Shown here piece after piece: positions 6,378 to 9,887 of a DNA stretch of 9,887 nt; position 1 is the stretch's first letter, and every line of letters begins with the position of its first letter. A program made the position numbers and the translations under genes. The stretch lies in the NCBI GenBank assembly GCA_913046025.1, contig CAJWRP010000047.1:1-9887 (forward strand), in the 5' to 3' direction. The stretch comes from an uncultured Chloroflexota bacterium (lineage in GTDB: Bacteria; Chloroflexota; Dehalococcoidia; SAR202; UBA11138). Below the pieces are notes generated by a model. That model saw only the letters and a program-made list of their open reading frames with translations. It searched no databases and was not told the DNA's origin.

Positions 6378-7664
6378 TCACTTTATTTCAACGTATCCCT
6401 GCGGCCCCAAACTTTGTGGTTCCACCTGTGTCGCTTGCGACCAAAATGCTGTATTACTTTCCATTTGTGCTTTGCTGTATTGTGGAAAACGTACTCCCTC
6501 AGCATCTGCACGAATACCGCTTAGCGATACTGTTATAAATAGGTTCCTCAAAGCATCAACAGTGGGACTACTTGTACGTGGGTCGTAGGACCCGTTGCTT
6601 AATGAATTCATCAGTTGCAAATGGATGATATCATTTTTTACACATGCTCCAAACGTACAAGGATGTGATGGCACTGCGGCAGAAACCTTAACGCTATCTT
6701 TAGCACAAACGGCCAAATAAATTGGATCGATCGCTAATTCGTAATGGTCGATGCCGAGTCCGTTGACTACGGTTTGCTTTGAAATATCAGCAGCTGTAAG
6801 TTGGAAGGTTGCGATATCTTCAAAGCGGAATTCTGGACTTTCTGTACACATGAGACCTACATATGTGTTTTTATGGGGCACAATAGCTGTTTTTGGCCCC
6901 TGTGGGCCAGTAGGCCCAGTAGGCCCCGCTGGTCCTTGTGGTCCAGGGTCTCCTTCGTCTCCTTTATATCCTCTGGGTCCCATATATCCTCTAGGTCCCT
7001 GTTCTCCCTCGTCTCCTTTGTCTCCTTTTTCCCCTTGTGGTCCTTGTGGTCCTTGTGGTCCTGAAGGTCCGATGTCTCCTTTTTCCCCTTGCGGACCTTG
7101 TGGTCCTTGTGGTCCTGCAGGTCCTGAAGGTCCTTGTGGTCCTGCAGGTCCTTGTGGTCCTGAAGGTCCTGCAGGTCCTTGTGGTCCTTGTGGTCCGTAG
7201 GGTCCCATAGGTCCCGCGGGTCCAATAGGTCCAATAGGTCCCACGGGTCCAGTAGGGCCAGGCGGGCCATCCGCGCCATCCGCGCTTTGTGGGCCAGTAG
7301 GCCCCGGTGGTCCTTGTGGGCCAGGTACGCCAGGCGGACCTTGTGGGCCTTGTGGTCCTGGGGGTCCAGGCGCGCCTTCTGGGCCTTGCGGGCCTCCCGG
7401 CGTACCTTGTGGTCCTGGTGGACCTGGTGGACCGGGTGGACCTGTTGGAGCTTGAGGGCCTGGAGGACCTGGGGGCCCAGCTGGGCCGAGCGGGCCTCCA
7501 GGACCAGGGATAGGTGATATAATCTCAATATCCGGGCAATCGAATATAGGTGGTTCCGCAGGGGGAATTATGCAGTCACTAATGAAATTAAATTCCGAAA
7601 TCGACGGAATTGATTCAATAGGGCAGTTCGAAAAATTAAAAACGTTGCGATCAACCACGATCAA
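6378..7664 (-). CDS. Collagen-like fibre protein with globular C-terminal head (428 residues)
   Basis: Three parts. Residues 1-53 are a non-repetitive N-terminus with regularly spaced cysteines (C14, C31, C43) and Pro-rich segments, probably the anchor or trimerisation end. Residues 54-258 are about 68 Gly-X-Y triplets, mostly GPP, GPQ, GPA and GPT, with a charged part at ~193-240 ([20 protein letters not shown]). The repeat is broken by A72, one inserted Gly at 90 and S127. Residues 259-428 are a head with Cys at 273, 319, 338 and 343, ending GYVEIK. Collagen-like triple helices serve as fibres in many phages and bacterial surface proteins. There is no signal peptide, which suits a virion protein better than a secreted one. 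The only start that fits is TTG 7664 (or GTG 7658), because a TAA directly precedes TTG. Confidence 0.9.
   Translation of the reverse strand: MIVVDRNVFNFSNCPIESIPSISEFNFISDCIIPPAEPPIFDCPDIEIISPIPGPGGPLGPAGPPGPPGPQAPTGPPGPPGPPGPQGTPGGPQGPEGAPGPPGPQGPQGPPGVPGPQGPPGPTGPQSADGADGPPGPTGPVGPIGPIGPAGPMGPYGPQGPQGPAGPSGPQGPAGPQGPSGPAGPQGPQGPQGEKGDIGPSGPQGPQGPQGEKGDKGDEGEQGPRGYMGPRGYKGDEGDPGPQGPAGPTGPTGPQGPKTAIVPHKNTYVGLMCTESPEFRFEDIATFQLTAADISKQTVVNGLGIDHYELAIDPIYLAVCAKDSVKVSAAVPSHPCTFGACVKNDIIHLQLMNSLSNGSYDPRTSSPTVDALRNLFITVSLSGIRADAEGVRFPQYSKAQMESNTAFWSQATQVEPQSLGPQGYVEIK
6891..7505 (-). repeat. Gly-X-Y collagen repeat region
   Basis: This encodes residues 54-258 of the collagen-like protein. Codon use is uneven: 6891-7205 is dominated by near-identical GGA-CCA-CAA or GGA-CCT units, while 7210-7505 uses more varied Gly and Pro codons. 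The downstream half therefore looks like a recent expansion. Confidence 0.92.
7021..7116 (-). repeat. 42-nt direct repeat inside the collagen region
   Basis: 7021-7062 and 7075-7116 match at 40 of 42 positions with the same orientation and a 54-nt period (18 residues, in frame). Both encode [14 protein letters not shown]. Unequal crossing-over or slippage here would change stalk length without a frameshift. Confidence 0.8.
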
Positions 7665-7674
7665 TTAAATCCTT
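7662..7674 (-). promoter_or_regulatory. Ribosome-binding site and TTG start of the collagen-like gene
   Basis: AAGGA (7674-7670) lies 5 nt before TTG (7664-7662). The in-frame triplet directly before TTG is TAA (7667-7665), so no upstream ATG or GTG is possible. The alternative GTG at 7658-7656 would sit 11 nt from the AAGGA. Confidence 0.6.
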
Positions 7675-7689
7675 AAGGCCGCTATAAAC

Positions 7690-9867
7690 TTAGATGGGCA
7701 GCAGGACACAACAAGTCACTACGATAATGTTATCAATACCAAATCCACCCATATCAATGATTCCCGGATCTGCGTCACAAGGGTTTACGTCCCCAAATCC
7801 AGACTGGGCATGTGACGCAAACAAAGCCCACATATTGACATTCAAACTATTTTCGCAATCAGGTAATGCACCTCCTACGTTGTACCAGTACGCCCAACCT
7901 TTGTTATTACAGCTACCAGAATAGTCGCCTGTAGTGTCTACCGAGTTATTAATAAAGTCAGGTATTTCTGTATCGTTATACCCACAACATTCTTTTCTGA
8001 ACACAACGTCCGAACCAAATCCAACTGGATGACCGCCGGGAATTACTGGTTGTCCAGTGCCAAATCCCGCGGGGGTAGGTACAAAGTTTGGTCGGGCACC
8101 TCTCGCGGGCGTCTGGGAAACTTCACCAGCCGCGCATTGATTTGGTTGAAAACCAGCGGCCCGTACTTGGTCTAAAACCGGGTACCATCGCTGATTCGTG
8201 TAATCGCCATCTGTTGGTCTAAACGTCCACCAGAGAGCCCAGCCGTTATCTTCGCAACCCAGTAAAGAATCTGAGCTCGCTTCAGATTGGGCAGGCAGGG
8301 GATCTTCACAGCAATGCCAGGCGACCTCTTGCCATCCAGGTCCGACTGGTAAATCTGCCGGAATTAGGGCACCGCCAGCGGTTCGTTCTTGACACAAATC
8401 TGCGCCTGCGGGCGGCAGAGGGTTAATCAAAGCGCCCTTAGGACTATGCAGCACTTCAAGTGTCGGCGGGACGTACCCGTCCTTACAGAAATTCCAACAT
8501 GGACCACAAGTTCCTATTGAGCTGCCATATGCAGGTGTGTAGGGATGCCCCGGCTCAGTACCATCCCACGGAGCTATAACACCCGCGTAACCTCTATCCG
8601 CACAAGCATCATGGCCGGAGTCTGAACAGGACTCTATGCTTTCACTTAAAGAAGAAGACGACGACGAAGAACTACTGGAGGGGGATGAACTGCTGCTACT
8701 GCTGCTAGAACTTGAAAGCGACGCACTGGACGAACTGGACTGAGCACAGTCACAACACACGTATACTTCAGTACCCGGTGCTGCGCGGTACGTTGGTGCA
8801 GTGGTAGTTCCACCTGACGTGCAAACCTGCGTGGATGGTTCCAGAAGCCAGTTATTGTTCCACGCATCTCCAAATGGAGAGTTGGCATATAGAACTTTTC
8901 CGCAACAACAGCATTCACAATTAACAGTCAAACTACTGTTTGAAGAATCGCACAAGCCGTCTATGCAATCTTGACCTGCCGCGAATGCATACGGAGTGAC
9001 CTGTAAGCAATCAGTACCGTCGTCGCCCGCTACAAACCATGAACTTGAAGAAGTCCAACGATCGTCCCAGGTTGATTCCGACCAGGAGCTGGAGGACTCA
9101 GAACAGGTGCGAGATTCAAACCATGAACTGGAAGAAGGATCGCCGCCACCCCCGGCTGTGTCATAATCCATTTCCAAGTCTATTTCAGAAAGGTGATACA
9201 GTGGGTCGTCGCCATCACCTGTCCCGACATGAATGATTTTTAATCGTGCTCCGTCCCAAGCAGTTTTCGTAGTGGCTCCAGTTATTGTGAAACTTACCGT
9301 GTCAGTGCGGAACGTATGCGGCGAAGTATGGGCGATTTCACTATTGTCACACTCCAGCGTTATTTCATTTGTCAACGCTGTCGATTCATTGGACTCAAAC
9401 AACTGATACTTTACGCTATCTTCATTGGTGTAGCACAATTGGCGTATCTTGACTGTCGCCGACGTGGCTGCGTCAAAATCCGCAGGCATGTCCTCAAAAA
9501 GAAAATAGCCGTAATCACCGCCACTACCCTCACTTATGTAGCTAACGACATAATCCGTGTCATCCGGGGTGGCTGTCCCATTATTCACGGCGGCATATTT
9601 ATCGGTCGGGCCACCCTGTATTGACCAGCCAAAGCCACCGACAAACGTACCATCGCCATTATTTTCATAAAAAATATTTCCGACATCCATATCATTACCA
9701 ATATAAATATCCGGCCAGAGATCGTTATTATAATCAAAAGCAATCACTACCAAACCCATTTTGTCTAGTGTCCCATTAACTCCTGCCGTCTCTGTTACAT
9801 CTGTAAAAGTACCATTTCCATTATTCCGAAAAAGGATATTTAACTCATCAAGCAATCTATTTACCAT
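7690..9867 (-). CDS. Mosaic Ser/Cys-rich protein: FG-GAP-like N-terminus, beta domain, poly-Ser stalk, Cys-rich modules (725 residues)
   Basis: Modules in order: residues 9-75 are FG-GAP/VCBS-like (LFRNNGNGTFTDVTETAGV, FDYNNDLWPDIYIGND, FYENNGDGTF). Residues ~77-237 look like a beta-sandwich (TSATVKIR, KYQLFESNESTALTNEITLE, TKTAWDGARLKI, ending IDLEMDYD). Residues 244-278 are a Ser/Trp-rich linker with repeated SSSSW. Residues 287-374 are a Cys-rich block (CECCCC at 317-322, CCDC at 371-374). Residues 377-410 are poly-Ser. Three Cys modules follow (~421-520, 538-628, 653-720), each opening C-x3-G-(Y/W)-A and ending in CC. There is no signal peptide. ATG 9867 is bounded by an in-frame TAA 9 nt upstream, so the N-terminus is complete, but it lacks a clear Shine-Dalgarno. 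The Cys modules suggest disulfide- or metal-stabilised domains on a flexible stalk, perhaps a tail or surface adhesin (inference). The FG-GAP part is unusually AT-rich compared with the rest. Confidence 0.85.
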   Translation of the reverse strand: MVNRLLDELNILFRNNGNGTFTDVTETAGVNGTLDKMGLVVIAFDYNNDLWPDIYIGNDMDVGNIFYENNGDGTFVGGFGWSIQGGPTDKYAAVNNGTATPDDTDYVVSYISEGSGGDYGYFLFEDMPADFDAATSATVKIRQLCYTNEDSVKYQLFESNESTALTNEITLECDNSEIAHTSPHTFRTDTVSFTITGATTKTAWDGARLKIIHVGTGDGDDPLYHLSEIDLEMDYDTAGGGGDPSSSSWFESRTCSESSSSWSESTWDDRWTSSSSWFVAGDDGTDCLQVTPYAFAAGQDCIDGLCDSSNSSLTVNCECCCCGKVLYANSPFGDAWNNNWLLEPSTQVCTSGGTTTAPTYRAAPGTEVYVCCDCAQSSSSSASLSSSSSSSSSSSPSSSSSSSSSSLSESIESCSDSGHDACADRGYAGVIAPWDGTEPGHPYTPAYGSSIGTCGPCWNFCKDGYVPPTLEVLHSPKGALINPLPPAGADLCQERTAGGALIPADLPVGPGWQEVAWHCCEDPLPAQSEASSDSLLGCEDNGWALWWTFRPTDGDYTNQRWYPVLDQVRAAGFQPNQCAAGEVSQTPARGARPNFVPTPAGFGTGQPVIPGGHPVGFGSDVVFRKECCGYNDTEIPDFINNSVDTTGDYSGSCNNKGWAYWYNVGGALPDCENSLNVNMWALFASHAQSGFGDVNPCDADPGIIDMGGFGIDNIIVVTCCVLLPI
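8650..8739 (-). repeat. Poly-serine tract
   Basis: Residues 377-406 of the 725-residue protein: Ser runs of 5, 11 and 10 broken only by ASL and P. All six Ser codons are used in mixed order, so the tract is kept as protein and is not a simple microsatellite. It separates the first Cys-rich block from the three C-terminal Cys modules. Confidence 0.9.
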
Positions 9868-9887
9868 ATACGTTAGTTACCTACTTT

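Noticed and set aside
6891..7505. Possible CRISPR or tandem-repeat array
   Set aside because: The periodicity is 9 nt and in frame with a collagen-like protein, with no spacer structure.
6751..7528. Plus-strand frames rich in CGP or WSL and a minus-strand frame rich in HKD
   Set aside because: These are alternative-frame readings of the Gly-X-Y repeat. Only the GPP/GPQ frame has non-repetitive flanks that make sense.
8641..8740. Microsatellite from the poly-Ser region
   Set aside because: Ser codons are mixed (TCN and AGY), so it is not a simple slippage repeat.
1..9887. tRNA or rRNA genes, insertion-sequence ends, attachment-site repeats
   Set aside because: No cloverleaf-like segment, no transposase or integrase, and no terminal inverted repeats were seen when reading both strands.

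Overview
The window looks like part of a virus- or prophage-type accessory block, probably from a planctomycete-like (PVC-type) host, bounded on both sides by fragments of ordinary cellular protein families. All genes I can support lie on the minus strand, so transcription runs from about 9.87 kb towards 1. Support for a viral or mobile origin is the collagen-like Gly-X-Y fibre protein, a free-standing HNH-AP2 homing endonuclease, very tight gene packing, several small genes with no recognised family, and Ser-rich/Cys-rich modular proteins. No capsid, terminase, portal or integrase gene is present, so 'phage' is an inference.

Layout in the direction of transcription. (1) 9867-7690: 725-residue mosaic protein with an FG-GAP/VCBS-like N-terminus, a beta-rich domain, Ser-rich linkers and at least three Cys-rich modules. 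(2) 7664-6378: collagen-like protein with a 205-residue Gly-X-Y stalk and a C-terminal head; it starts at TTG. (3) 6360-4405: two-domain glycosyltransferase, GT9/heptosyltransferase-like followed by a GT-A domain with a DDD motif. (4) 4402-3929: HNH-AP2 homing endonuclease. (5) 3913-3563: small CxxC protein. (6) 3549-2677: 290-residue protein made of two diverged copies of a ~95-residue domain. (7) 2667-2371: a second small CxxC protein, apparently a paralogue of (5). These seven genes are separated by 2-25 nt and form one operon-like run that ends at a strong terminator hairpin (2293-2325).

Downstream of that terminator come two cassettes with nearly the same 5' end (hairpin, U-tract, a conserved leader, a Shine-Dalgarno site, then MSTE-x-NAA). 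One is an unrecognised 246-residue acidic protein (2270-1530). The other is an open reading frame running off the left edge (1475-1), in which a TPR-like N-terminus is joined in frame to an ABC-2 permease/GldG-like protein lacking its normal first membrane segment.

Working picture (inference): genes 1-7 build and modify an adhesive or surface appendage: a Cys/Ser-rich stalked protein, a collagen-like fibre, a glycosyltransferase that could decorate it, and a repeated-domain protein with two small CxxC partners. Both window-edge genes look chimeric. That could reflect real recombination or insertion boundaries, or an artefact of metagenome or single-cell assembly; the sequence alone cannot decide. 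No stretch longer than 300 bases lacks a gene. I saw no tRNA, rRNA, CRISPR array or insertion sequence.
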